A stretch of 64,000 bases of DNA, taken from positions 2,852,001 to 2,916,000 of the forward strand of contig NZ_CP011968.1 in the NCBI RefSeq assembly GCF_001077535.1. Direction: 5' to 3'. A model generated the notes under the pieces. That model was given only the letters and a program-made list of their open reading frames with translations, was not told the origin of the DNA and did not search any database. The stretch's first letter is position 1; every line of letters starts with the position of its first letter. This document shows positions 47,434 through 56,525 of the stretch, one piece after another. Both the position numbers and the translations under genes were made by a program. This DNA comes from Clostridioides difficile ATCC 9689 = DSM 1296 (lineage in GTDB: Bacteria > Bacillota > Clostridia > Peptostreptococcales > Peptostreptococcaceae).

Positions 47434-47581
47434 AATCATGATTATTTTGTCAATCATGATTTTATTTTAAAAAATTTTTTATATTCTAGTGATTTTAAAT
47501 TATCTAAAATATAACGAGTATACATTGTATTTTGTAATATTATTCTTGATTTATGGTAAGTTTAATGATAAAATCACGATT
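47434..47581. promoter_or_regulatory. Three operator-like palindromes between M24 gene and tetR
   Basis: AATCATGATT occurs twice, at 47434-47443 and 47452-47461, spaced 18 bp centre to centre. A close variant AATCACGATT is at 47572-47581, 36 bases before the TetR start. The 18-bp phase would place two dimers on about the same DNA face. The rest of 47299-47616 is AT-rich with no gene seen. Confidence 0.7.
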
Positions 47582-47616
47582 ATATAAACTATATTGATTA
47601 TTTGTAGGTGAATAAA

Positions 47617-48267
47617 ATGACAAATAAAGAATTACAAAAGAAAAGGATATTGATGTATTTCATAGAAGCTGCTCAAAATATTATGGAAAACGAAGGTATA
47701 GAAAATATTACACTTCGTAAGGTTGCAGATATGGCTGGCTATAATAGTTCAACTCTATATAAATACTTTAAAAATTTAGACCATTTAATATCATTTGCAT
47801 CTATAAAATATTTTAAAGATTATAACTTGAATATTTCAAGATGTATAGAAAATGTCAATGATGAATATAAGAAATATATAATTATGTGGAAATTATTTTG
47901 TAAGCATTCTTTTGATAATGCTCAAGCTTTTTACCAGGTATTTTTTAACTTGTCTAGTGATGAACTTAGCTATATAACAAAACAATATTATGATATGTTT
48001 CCAGAAGATTTAGGTATTCATGATAGTGACATATCTTTAATGATTACAGGAGAAAGTATAAAGGAAAGAAATAAGATACTATTAAACAACCTTGTAGATA
48101 CTGGATATATACCAGCTAAAGATTTAGACATAATCAATGATATAATTATTTCTTTTTATCAAAATCTATTATTCTTAAAAAAGAACACAGGAAAAAATTC
48201 TGATGATGATGAATTAACTATGAAAATGATTTCTTCTATTGAATACATAATAAAACATGCTAAATAA
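47617..48267 (+). CDS. TetR-family regulator of the M24/APC module
   Basis: A 216-residue regulator. Helix-turn-helix at about 8-55 with NEGIENITLRKVADMAGYNSSTLYKYFKNLDHL. The ligand-binding half has no recognisable sub-family. It diverges from the M24-APC operon over three palindromes. I chose ATG 47617 after AGGTGA; GTG 47608 is the alternative. The ligand is probably the module's substrate. Confidence 0.88.
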   Translation: MTNKELQKKRILMYFIEAAQNIMENEGIENITLRKVADMAGYNSSTLYKYFKNLDHLISFASIKYFKDYNLNISRCIENVNDEYKKYIIMWKLFCKHSFDNAQAFYQVFFNLSSDELSYITKQYYDMFPEDLGIHDSDISLMITGESIKERNKILLNNLVDTGYIPAKDLDIINDIIISFYQNLLFLKKNTGKNSDDDELTMKMISSIEYIIKHAK

Positions 48268-48285
48268 AATTAAAATATGGCTGTC

Positions 48286-48392
48286 TCAAAATAGAGATAA
48301 GCCTTTTTTATTGTTGAAATAATAAAAATATATTTAATTTCATATAAAAAAGAGTGCCTCGTAAACTAAAAAGTTCATTTTGAGACACCCCT
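48286..48392 (+). repeat. Interspersed ~115-bp repeat, copy A
   Basis: Begins GGCTGTCTCAAAATAGAG, contains TTATTGTTGAAATAATAAAA, ends CATTTTGAGACACC. It is nearly identical in order to copies B and C. The ends are inverted repeats. It lies between the convergent tetR and gpsA genes and could serve as a bidirectional terminator. Confidence 0.75.
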
Positions 48393-48423
48393 AAAATAAA
48401 TTTATTATTTATTATACAATAGT

Positions 48424-49443
48424 TTATATATCATCACCTAAAACTACTTCTTCCATTTCATGCTTTTTACTTCTCATCATTAGTTCTATTCCAACTTCTT
48501 TAGGATTTGAACCTTTCTTTATTACAGAATATATAGCATTAGTTATAGGCATATCTATATCTAATTTTTCAGAAACATCATGTGCTACTTCAGTAGCAGT
48601 TATGCCTTCTACAACCATCTTTACTTCTTTTAAAGTATCTTCTAAACTCATACCTTTACCTATGAGTATACCAGCTCTTCTATTTCTACTATGCATACTT
48701 GTACAAGTAACTATTAAATCTCCAATACCTGAAAGACCTGCAAAGGTAGACATATTAGCTCCCATAGCAATTCCAAGTCTGCTCATTTCACTAATACCTC
48801 TTGTCATAAGGGCAGCTTTTGCATTATCACCATACCCTAATCCGTCACATATCCCAGCTCCAAATGCTATAATATTTTTTAATGCTCCTCCAAGTTCTAC
48901 TCCAACTATGTCTGGATTCGTATAAACTCTAAGTTTAGGGCTCATAAATAAATCTTGTATCATCTGTGCTATTTTTAAATCTTTAGAAGCAACTACTACG
49001 GTAGTAGGAATATCCCTTGCTACTTCTTCAGCATGAGATGGCCCAGATAGTATTACATATGGATTTTGTGGTAATTCTTCTTCACAGACTTGAGATAATC
49101 TAAGCCCAGTCCCTTTTTCAAGACCTTTAGCTACATTAACAATAACTTGTCCTTCTTTTATAAATGGTTTTATTTTTTGGCAAGTACTTCTTACAGCCTG
49201 TGATGGAACTGCTAAAACTATCACCTTACAATCTTTTATAGTTTTTTCTATATCAGTACTTATAGTTATATTATTTGGAAATAATACTCCTGGTAAATAG
49301 TCTGTATTTTCTTTAGTTCTGTTTATTTTTTTAGCTTGTTCCTCTTTTCGAGTCCACATGCTCACATCATTACCTTTTTTTGCAAGCCCTAAAGCTAATG
49401 CACTTCCCCAGCTTCCAGTACCTAATACACATACTTTCTCCAT
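48424..49443 (-). CDS. gpsA: NAD(P)H-dependent glycerol-3-phosphate dehydrogenase
   Basis: Makes sn-glycerol 3-phosphate for phospholipids. The 339 residues include the nucleotide-binding CVLGTGSWGSALA (4-16), the catalytic Lys in GGALKNIIAFGAG (near 192), and GLSGIGDL. I chose ATG 49443 after AGGTGGTG. It lies directly downstream of plsY, the next step in phospholipid synthesis, in one operon. Confidence 0.97.
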   Translation of the reverse strand: MEKVCVLGTGSWGSALALGLAKKGNDVSMWTRKEEQAKKINRTKENTDYLPGVLFPNNITISTDIEKTIKDCKVIVLAVPSQAVRSTCQKIKPFIKEGQVIVNVAKGLEKGTGLRLSQVCEEELPQNPYVILSGPSHAEEVARDIPTTVVVASKDLKIAQMIQDLFMSPKLRVYTNPDIVGVELGGALKNIIAFGAGICDGLGYGDNAKAALMTRGISEMSRLGIAMGANMSTFAGLSGIGDLIVTCTSMHSRNRRAGILIGKGMSLEDTLKEVKMVVEGITATEVAHDVSEKLDIDMPITNAIYSVIKKGSNPKEVGIELMMRSKKHEMEEVVLGDDI

Positions 49444-49473
49444 GTTTAACACCACCTGAGTATAATATATTTA

Positions 49474-50088
49474 CTATTCTTTCTTTTGACCAATTTTTCT
49501 CTCTGTCCCATTTAATAATCGCTTTATATTTGCTCTGTGATTATATATTACTGATGCAGTTAAGAACAGAGCTACTATTAAACCAGCTTTATTTTTTACC
49601 ATAATCATAAATATTGGTGAACATCCTATTCCTACAACAGAACCCAATGAAACATACTTTGTTATAGCTACCACCAATATAAATACTGCTAGACACATTA
49701 GTGTTATTACTGGATTTACAGCTAGCATTGCCCCTAGTGAAGTTGCAACACCTTTGCCTCCTCTAAATCCTAAAACCGCTGGCCAATTATGACCTGCTAC
49801 AACACATATAACTGCCAGATATCCAGCTAAAAGAGTATCTATTCCAACCAATCTTGCTGCAAATTCTGATATTAAAACAGCCATTACACCTTTAAGAACA
49901 TCACCTAAAAATGTCATTGCTCCTGCTCTTTTTCCAAGTGTCCTAAGTACATTTGTCGAACCTGCATTACCAGAACCTTGAGTCCTTATATCAACCCCAG
50001 CAATTCGCTTTGCAACTATGTATGAGGTAGATATATTTCCTAAAAGATATGCAACTACAGCAATAATTATATAACTAAATATCTCCAC
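49474..50088 (-). CDS. plsY: Glycerol-3-phosphate acyltransferase PlsY
   Basis: Membrane enzyme transferring acyl from acyl-phosphate to glycerol 3-phosphate. The 204 residues have five spans and the motifs GSGNAGSTNVLRTLGK (near 37-52), GHNWPAVLGFRGGKGVAT (near 98-115). Both are diagnostic. The start is GTG at 50088 after AGGGGGG. It lies between der and gpsA. Confidence 0.96.
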   Translation of the reverse strand: MEIFSYIIIAVVAYLLGNISTSYIVAKRIAGVDIRTQGSGNAGSTNVLRTLGKRAGAMTFLGDVLKGVMAVLISEFAARLVGIDTLLAGYLAVICVVAGHNWPAVLGFRGGKGVATSLGAMLAVNPVITLMCLAVFILVVAITKYVSLGSVVGIGCSPIFMIMVKNKAGLIVALFLTASVIYNHRANIKRLLNGTERKIGQKKE

Positions 50089-50122
50089 TGAATTTCCCCC
50101 CTTTAGTTATATTTTAAGATAT

Positions 50123-51448
50123 TTATTTTTTATTTTTTTGTCTATACTCAAACTTTATGGAAGTTCCTTCAAATCCAAAATTTTCTCTTATCTTATTCTC
50201 AAGGTATCTTTGATATGAGAAGTGAGTTAAATCCTTATCATTTATAAACAATGTAATTTTAGGAGGTCTAATGTCAGTTTGAGTCCCATAGTAAATTTTT
50301 AATCTTCTACCTTTGTCAGATGGTGGTTGATTTAACATTACAGCTTCTCCAATTACTTCATTCAGTGCTGAAGTTGATATTCTCTTAGAATGTTCATTTG
50401 ACACATATTCAACTGTATCTAGTATCTTGTTCATTCTTTGATTAGTTTTTGCAGAAACAAATACGATTGGAGCATACATCATAAATGGAAATTTTTCTTT
50501 TATATCTTTTGTGTAATTACTCATAGTCTTATTATCTTTCTCTATTAAATCCCATTTATTGATTACAAATATGCATCCTTTTCCTTCATCATGTGCTATA
50601 CCTGCAACCTTTGTATCTTGTTCTGTTACACCTTCTAATGCATCTATTACTATCAATACTACATCTGCTCTATCTACAGCACTCATAGCTCTTATTACAC
50701 TGTATTTTTCTATTGTCTCATATATTTTACTTTTTCTTCTAAGCCCTGCTGTATCTATTAGAAGAAATTTCTGTCCATTTTTTTCAAAATAAGTATCAAT
50801 TGCGTCTCTAGTAGTTCCTGCAATTGGACTTACAATTACTCTTTCTTCTCCAAGTATCTTATTGAGTATAGAACTTTTTCCTGCATTTGGTTTACCTGTT
50901 ATAGCTACTCTTATTATATCTTCTTCATACTCTGTATCTAATCCTGCTGGAAAATTTTCAACTATCTCATCTAATAAATCTCCAAATCCCATACTATTGG
51001 CTCCTGAAACTGCAAAAGGCGTTCCAAATCCCAACTCATAAAAATCGTATATATTATCAAATTGACTTTGACTATCAATCTTATTAACCACTAAGATTAC
51101 TGGTTTTTTTGTCTTTCTAAGCAATTGTGCAATTTCTTTATCAGCAGCTGTTATTCCAGCTTTACCATCAACTATAAAAAGTATTACATGTGACATGTCC
51201 ATTGCAAGCATGGCTTGATTTCTCATTTGAGATAATATTATATCTTCGCTATCAGGTTCAATTCCTCCTGTATCCACTAATGTAAAATATTTATCTAACC
51301 ATTCTACTTCAGCAAATATTCTATCTCTTGTAACTCCAGGTGTATTTTCAACTATTGATATCCTTTTTCCTGCAAATTTATTAAATATTGTAGACTTACC
51401 AACGTTTGGTCTCCCAACTACAGCTACAACTGGCCTACTTATACTCAT
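50123..51448 (-). CDS. der: Ribosome-assembly GTPase Der (EngA)
   Basis: Tandem-GTPase needed for 50S assembly. The 441 residues carry two G domains: GRPNVGKST (10-18) with DTPG-like DTGGIEP and NKID, then GKPNAGKSS (near 184) with DTAGLRR and NKWD. A C-terminal KH-like domain follows. It lies between a DUF512 gene and plsY, all in one direction. Confidence 0.97.
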   Translation of the reverse strand: MSISRPVVAVVGRPNVGKSTIFNKFAGKRISIVENTPGVTRDRIFAEVEWLDKYFTLVDTGGIEPDSEDIILSQMRNQAMLAMDMSHVILFIVDGKAGITAADKEIAQLLRKTKKPVILVVNKIDSQSQFDNIYDFYELGFGTPFAVSGANSMGFGDLLDEIVENFPAGLDTEYEEDIIRVAITGKPNAGKSSILNKILGEERVIVSPIAGTTRDAIDTYFEKNGQKFLLIDTAGLRRKSKIYETIEKYSVIRAMSAVDRADVVLIVIDALEGVTEQDTKVAGIAHDEGKGCIFVINKWDLIEKDNKTMSNYTKDIKEKFPFMMYAPIVFVSAKTNQRMNKILDTVEYVSNEHSKRISTSALNEVIGEAVMLNQPPSDKGRRLKIYYGTQTDIRPPKITLFINDKDLTHFSYQRYLENKIRENFGFEGTSIKFEYRQKNKK

Positions 51449-51475
51449 TTTATTTCTCCTTCCATCTTTTGTTTT

Positions 51476-52816
51476 CTATTTTAAAATTTTATCCACAAAA
51501 TCTTTTCCTTCATTCAAACAAGGGATAATTTTTATTCTCATAAGTTCTTCTAATTGATTTAATTCAATATTATCTAAGAAAATTTCTTCATCTGCTTTTA
51601 GCATACTTCTTGTTATATAAAGAGCTTCTCCTAATTCTTTATCTTCAAGTTGTTCTTTTAAATCCTTAGCTGTTAAAAGACCTGATACAGTTATTGTCTC
51701 TCCAAAAAACTTGTTTTTGATTTCATATACATTTACTTGAAGATTTTTAAACTTGTCCATCATAGCATCTGCCATACTCTGTATAAATTCATATGCAGAA
51801 TGACCAGTAGCTATTGATACTTTCTTCTCTCTTTTTAGAATATTCTCAGGCAATATATTTAGATACTCTTCAATCTCTGTTTTTAACTTACGTATCATAC
51901 CTACACCATCTTCAAACTGTAAAAAACCTTCATATTCTTCATATCCAGGCAATTCACTATTAGATAGTATATAAAATTCATCTGATAAAAATGCAAATCG
52001 AGTACCTAATTTTTCAAGATATTTCTGTTGTATTTGATGTATTTGCTCTATAGTTTTACTTGCGCTCTTATCATTAAATATATTTAATTCTACTAGATTT
52101 TCTCTATGCTTTGTAATCCCAACTGGAACTATCGCAACACTGTTTACATATGGATAAAGTTGAGCTAGTTCTTTTATTGTTCTATCCAATTCCTTTCCAT
52201 CATTTATACCTGGACATAAAACAATTTGACAGTTCATTTCTATATGAGCATCTGCCAATCTCTTCATTATACCATATAATTTTCCTGCAAATTTATTGCT
52301 TATCATTTTTTGTCTTAACTCTGGATTAGTTGTATGCACAGATATATTTATAGGACTTATTCTATATTTTATAATATTATTTATATCTTCTTCACTCATA
52401 TTTGTAAGTGTGACAAAATTTCCTTGTAAAAAAGATAATCTCGAATCATCATCTTTAAAATAAAGAGTTTCTCTCATACCTTCTGGCAATTGGTCTATAA
52501 AACAAAACATACACTTATTTCTACAGCTTTTAGCTTGGTCAATTATCGGATTTGTAAATTCAACACCCAAATCTTCATCATAGTCTTTTTCTATCTCGTA
52601 TATGTAGACTTCGCCATCTTTTTTTTGTATTTCTACATCTAAATATTCATCACTTAGTAAGAATCTATACTCTATTATATCATGTATTGGCTGTTCATTC
52701 ACAGATATAAGTAAATCTCCTACCTCTATACCCATTTCTTCTGCAATACTATCTTTATAAACCTTACTTATAATATTATTTACTTTTTTTACATTTACTT
52801 CCAATATTTTCACCAC
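51476..52816 (-). CDS. DUF512 radical-SAM protein with N-terminal PDZ domain
   Basis: A 446-residue protein. A PDZ-like domain (about 10-70) includes SIAEEMGIEVGDLLISVN. A radical-SAM-type cluster motif CRNKCMFC gives Cys98, Cys102 and Cys105, and DUF512 follows with GDNFVTLTN-like QGNFVTLTN and PGINDGKEL. The spacing CX3CX2C fits the radical-SAM cluster. Function is unknown; the gene is conserved next to der in clostridia. Start choice is uncertain (GTG at 52816 or 52813, TTG slightly later), as the ribosome site is weak. Confidence 0.85.
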   Translation of the reverse strand: MVKILEVNVKKVNNIISKVYKDSIAEEMGIEVGDLLISVNEQPIHDIIEYRFLLSDEYLDVEIQKKDGEVYIYEIEKDYDEDLGVEFTNPIIDQAKSCRNKCMFCFIDQLPEGMRETLYFKDDDSRLSFLQGNFVTLTNMSEEDINNIIKYRISPINISVHTTNPELRQKMISNKFAGKLYGIMKRLADAHIEMNCQIVLCPGINDGKELDRTIKELAQLYPYVNSVAIVPVGITKHRENLVELNIFNDKSASKTIEQIHQIQQKYLEKLGTRFAFLSDEFYILSNSELPGYEEYEGFLQFEDGVGMIRKLKTEIEEYLNILPENILKREKKVSIATGHSAYEFIQSMADAMMDKFKNLQVNVYEIKNKFFGETITVSGLLTAKDLKEQLEDKELGEALYITRSMLKADEEIFLDNIELNQLEELMRIKIIPCLNEGKDFVDKILK

Positions 52817-52968
52817 TCTTTTGTATTCATCAATGCTTATTATAATGTATTTTAATATGCAATTTATTTATTTGTTATATTTTATGATAGCATTTTTAAG
52901 CATTTCATGTCATAATAACACATTTTAATTCTAATAGTCAATATAAGTAAATAGCTATAAAATAGATT

Positions 52969-53023
52969 AGAACAAATAATATTCAAATTTAAGTTTCTTA
53001 AAAATTTGAATATTATTTGTTCT
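52969..53023 (-). terminator. Long hairpin after the YIEGIA capping gene
   Basis: Perfect 22-bp inverted repeat (52969-52990 with 53002-53023), 11-base loop, T-rich sequence following on the minus strand. It separates the YIEGIA operon from the DUF512 gene. Confidence 0.8.
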
Positions 53024-53041
53024 TAAAAAAATTTTATAAAT

Positions 53042-53242
53042 TTAATGTTTTACTATGATTAACGTCCCATTTGTCATATCATGAACCATTCCACCTACAC
53101 ACTTTGACATCAACAATGCCTTATTTTGTAAGTCTTTCTCATCATTTGCATAAAATATTGGACAACCTCCACCATTTTTCATATTCTTATCCAACGTAAC
53201 TATAGCTAGTGTATATTCATTTAAACCTATATCCATTCCCAT
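53042..53242 (-). CDS. Small capping-complex subunit for YIEGIA
   Basis: A 66-residue protein (MGMDIGLNEYTLAIVTLDKN) of the group named capping complex subunit for YIEGIA in database annotation. Notable is GGGCPIFYANDEKDLQ in the middle and a C-terminal VHDMTNGTLIIV. It overlaps the end of the preceding YIEGIA gene, so it is translationally coupled. ATG 53242 has AAGGA upstream; GTG 53251 is the alternative. Mechanism is unknown. Confidence 0.75.
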   Translation of the reverse strand: MGMDIGLNEYTLAIVTLDKNMKNGGGCPIFYANDEKDLQNKALLMSKCVGGMVHDMTNGTLIIVKH

Positions 53243-53243
53243 C

Positions 53244-54176
53244 TTATGCACTTCCTTTCTTTCCTATTTTATAATTTTTTAGTGATAAGTTTTTTCCTTT
53301 AGAACTTGAAAGTATTGGGCATGACTTTACGGCTTCCATTACTTTTTCCACATTCTTATCTACTGGTAAATAAGCAATCATTATACTTTCATCCTCTTTA
53401 TTCCTTCTAGGTAATGGTACGAATGAAGGTTCTCCATAATCTCCATATAAACCTAACCTTGAATATATATTGTATACTATTGCCTGTCTTTGACCTGAGT
53501 CAAATAATATCCCTGCATTAGCATAATCTTTATTTTTAGGAATTATTTGTATTCCTACACCTCTATTAATATATACTTCTCTATCACTTTTTAGACCTAT
53601 ATTTGTTATTCCCTTTAAATCTCCTACCTTCAATATAGACTCATCTACAAAACTAATCTCAGCAGGCATTACATCAGCTATGTCTCCAATACTTTTTCTA
53701 GTAAGAAGTTTTTTTAATATAAAGGCTAACACTAATCCACAAATTGAACTTATTACCAAACTCATTCCTTCACTTATTTTCGTTTCTGCAAGTATTACAT
53801 AATACAATCCTATTGTTAAAAAAGATGTAACTATACACATATAATTTCTTACTTCATAGGTTCTAGCTATCTCTTCTATGAATGCAGCTCCTCTCTTTAC
53901 AAGTTGAACTTCCTCTAAGTTTTGCAATGTATTTCTTCTATTTGCTCTCACTTGTCTAAATTGCTCTGCTGCTAGGGATAAAAAAGTTATAGATGTATAA
54001 GAACGATTTATAAGAGCTGGAACCAATAATGCTCCTAATGAAGAAGCGACGAATGCTAATATAAGTTGAGATAGTAAAACATTTGGTTGCGTTGGATACT
54101 GTTTTTGGTCTAAATTCAACATTATAATTCTAGATGTTATACCAATAATAACAGCAACAAAAAATACTCTATCCAT
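53244..54176 (-). CDS. YIEGIA-domain membrane protein, copy 2
   Basis: A 310-residue membrane protein with four or so spans in the N-terminal half (about 1-165) and a soluble C-terminal domain (about 180-300). RGAAFIEEIARTYEVRNYMC is the family signature. It is a tandem paralogue of the gene at 54221. Related Bacillus YphB-type proteins are reported in spore-envelope assembly; that link is from memory. Start follows AGGAGTGA. Confidence 0.8.
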   Translation of the reverse strand: MDRVFFVAVIIGITSRIIMLNLDQKQYPTQPNVLLSQLILAFVASSLGALLVPALINRSYTSITFLSLAAEQFRQVRANRRNTLQNLEEVQLVKRGAAFIEEIARTYEVRNYMCIVTSFLTIGLYYVILAETKISEGMSLVISSICGLVLAFILKKLLTRKSIGDIADVMPAEISFVDESILKVGDLKGITNIGLKSDREVYINRGVGIQIIPKNKDYANAGILFDSGQRQAIVYNIYSRLGLYGDYGEPSFVPLPRRNKEDESIMIAYLPVDKNVEKVMEAVKSCPILSSSKGKNLSLKNYKIGKKGSA

Positions 54177-54220
54177 TAAATCACTCCTAAAATATTTAAT
54201 TTGAAATTTTACATGTAAAT

Positions 54221-55153
54221 CTACAAAGTCTTTCTAGAAAAATCACTCTGCTTTCCTTTTGATGTTTCTATGATAGGTGTACTTTTCACTACATCTATCA
54301 TGACATCTATATCTTTGAGTATTGGCATATATGGTATAACCACAGTACTTTTTTCTAAATTGGTCTTAGATATAGCAACAATATCAACCTCATCTACATC
54401 TCTATCTATCCCCATATGAATAAATAGATTATGTATTATAGCTTGTCTTTGCCCTATATCATTTACTATTCCAAATGCACCTAAATCTCTTGGTATAACT
54501 TCTATAGCCAGACATTCATTTCTATACTTTTCTCTTGTACTTTCTAGACCTATGTTAGTTATTATTACACCATTTACCATTAAAATAGGTCCTTCAAAAC
54601 TTATTTTTGCAGGAACTATATCTGCTATATCTGCTATACTGTTCCTTCTTAAAAATCTTCTAAAAATCAAACCAACAATAGCTCCTGACACAATAGCTAA
54701 GATTGTGCAATAAAAAAAGCTAAGGCCATACTTTCTTGCAAAAACGATATAAACTATCGAAGATACCAGTGCAGAAAAAAGACTTATATAACTTCTAGAT
54801 TCATACGTAGATGCTATTTCTTCAACGTAAGCGTCTCCTTTTGGTACTAATTCTTCATTATCGATATTCTTTAGTGTTATTCTTTCTTGTTCTGCAAGAC
54901 CTTGAAACTGTTGTATTGCTACTGCAAAAAATGTCAAGGCTGCAAACTCCTTATCTATAAGTGCAGGTAATGCTATAGCACCTAACGAAGCTGAAAGCCC
55001 AGATATAATTATCTGTTCTAAATAATCTTGTGGTCTTGATGGGTATTGTTTGTCTGTAACTCTTAAAACTAATCCTCTACATAATATTCCTACAACTAAT
55101 GCAACTATAAAAGAGTGTCTAAATAAATTTGCATTCAATAAACTTTCTTCCAT
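54221..55153 (-). CDS. YIEGIA-domain membrane protein, copy 1
   Basis: A 310-residue paralogue of the next gene, with the same length and topology. The signature is KGDAYVEEIASTYESRSYIS, with multiple spans and a conserved soluble C-terminal half containing ISFEGPILMVNGVIITNIGLEST. It is 44 bases before copy 2. The pair plus capping subunit lies between a two-component pair and the DUF512 gene. In a spore former an envelope role is likely, but unproven. Confidence 0.8.
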   Translation of the reverse strand: MEESLLNANLFRHSFIVALVVGILCRGLVLRVTDKQYPSRPQDYLEQIIISGLSASLGAIALPALIDKEFAALTFFAVAIQQFQGLAEQERITLKNIDNEELVPKGDAYVEEIASTYESRSYISLFSALVSSIVYIVFARKYGLSFFYCTILAIVSGAIVGLIFRRFLRRNSIADIADIVPAKISFEGPILMVNGVIITNIGLESTREKYRNECLAIEVIPRDLGAFGIVNDIGQRQAIIHNLFIHMGIDRDVDEVDIVAISKTNLEKSTVVIPYMPILKDIDVMIDVVKSTPIIETSKGKQSDFSRKTL

Positions 55154-55207
55154 TTTCTCAGCTCCTTCTCTTATATAGTTTGTGCAAAAAACAAAAAAAA
55201 TTCCCTT

Positions 55208-56497
55208 CTATTTAAGGAAATTTTTTTGTAATATTGTAACTATAAATTCGCTACCAATGCCAAGTTCACTTTTTACTTTTATACATCCATTTAGTGATTT
55301 GACTATATGCTTTGTTATAGCCAATCCTAAACCCGTTCCTCCTACATCCCTACTTCTTGCTTTATCTACCCTATAAAATCGTTCAAATATGCGTTCTACA
55401 TCTTCTTTTGGTATCCCTACACCATTGTCTATAACTTTAATTACGATTTTTTCTTCATCTTTTAACACTACAACTTGTACAATCCCATTATCTTGGGTAT
55501 ACTTTATAGCATTATCAACTAGGTTTAAGAACACTTGCTTTATATAGTCTTTATTGGATAGTATACTTATTGATTTATCATCACATTTATATAAAACTTC
55601 TATATTTTTTTCACTAGCTGAATGTTGAGTTATTTCATATACCTCTTTAAATACATCATATACTACAACATTTTCCATAAGAAGAGTATCTTTATTTTCT
55701 ACAAATGATAACAGCAATATATCATCAATCAACCTTTTTAATCTATCTGATTCGCTTTCTATTATTTCTAAGAATCTATTTCTAGTATTCACATCTATAT
55801 TTTCATTTGACTTTAGTGTTTCAACAAACCCACTTATAGATGTAAGTGGTGTTTTAAGTTCATGACTTACATTTGCAACAAAATCACTTCTCATATTTTC
55901 AAGTTTAACTTTTTTAGTAATATCTTCTATATTTACTATCGAACCTATTATTACGTTGTTAGTATTCTGAAGATAAACTGGGTCTACTTTTATCTTATAT
56001 ACGATATCATCTTTAGTAGTAATATTAGCAGTTTCATTATCTTTAGAACCAATAAATTGAAGTATTTGTTTTAATATTTCTTCTTCTTTTATTACAACAT
56101 TAATATTATGACCTTCAACTAATTGATTTGGTTCACTCTTTATCATTTCTTTTGCTTCATCATTTATCAGAAGTATATTTCCATTTACATCTATAGCTAA
56201 AATTCCATGAGATATACTCTTTAATATAGACCTTAGCTGTAAATGTTTATACTGTACTTCTTCTAAGGTTTTATCCATATTCTTTATCATATGATTAAAA
56301 TTTCTAGCTAATTCGCCAAGTTCTCCTTTGGCTGATATGTTAAGCCTAGCATGATATTCATTATTACTTACTTTTTTTGAGACGTATATAAACTCTTTTA
56401 AATATTTCCTTAATGTTATTGTGTATCTTACAGCTAATATAACAATGGCTATGGACAACATAACAATAAAAAAATATATACTATTTAAATCTTCCAC
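55208..56497 (-). CDS. PhoR-like sensor histidine kinase
   Basis: A 429-residue kinase with one N-terminal span (about 8-25), a HAMP region (about 30-80), a PAS domain (about 90-180), the HisKA motif VANVSHELKTPLTSI with the phospho-His near 210, and the HATPase (NLVDNAIKYT, GVGIP, GGTGLGLAI). It lacks the large extracytoplasmic loop of typical PhoR, having only one span. The start is GTG at 56497 after AGGAGTG. It is co-directional with its response regulator. Confidence 0.88.
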   Translation of the reverse strand: MEDLNSIYFFIVMLSIAIVILAVRYTITLRKYLKEFIYVSKKVSNNEYHARLNISAKGELGELARNFNHMIKNMDKTLEEVQYKHLQLRSILKSISHGILAIDVNGNILLINDEAKEMIKSEPNQLVEGHNINVVIKEEEILKQILQFIGSKDNETANITTKDDIVYKIKVDPVYLQNTNNVIIGSIVNIEDITKKVKLENMRSDFVANVSHELKTPLTSISGFVETLKSNENIDVNTRNRFLEIIESESDRLKRLIDDILLLSFVENKDTLLMENVVVYDVFKEVYEITQHSASEKNIEVLYKCDDKSISILSNKDYIKQVFLNLVDNAIKYTQDNGIVQVVVLKDEEKIVIKVIDNGVGIPKEDVERIFERFYRVDKARSRDVGGTGLGLAITKHIVKSLNGCIKVKSELGIGSEFIVTILQKNFLK

Positions 56498-56525
56498 AAG
56501 ATAACACTCCTAAAATATAACCTTT

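Noticed and set aside
43219-48267. MFS-APC-M24-TetR stretch as a recently acquired island
   Set aside because: Base composition and codon use resemble the rest, and no integrase, tRNA or flanking repeat frames it, apart from the repeat copy at 48286, which is also found elsewhere.
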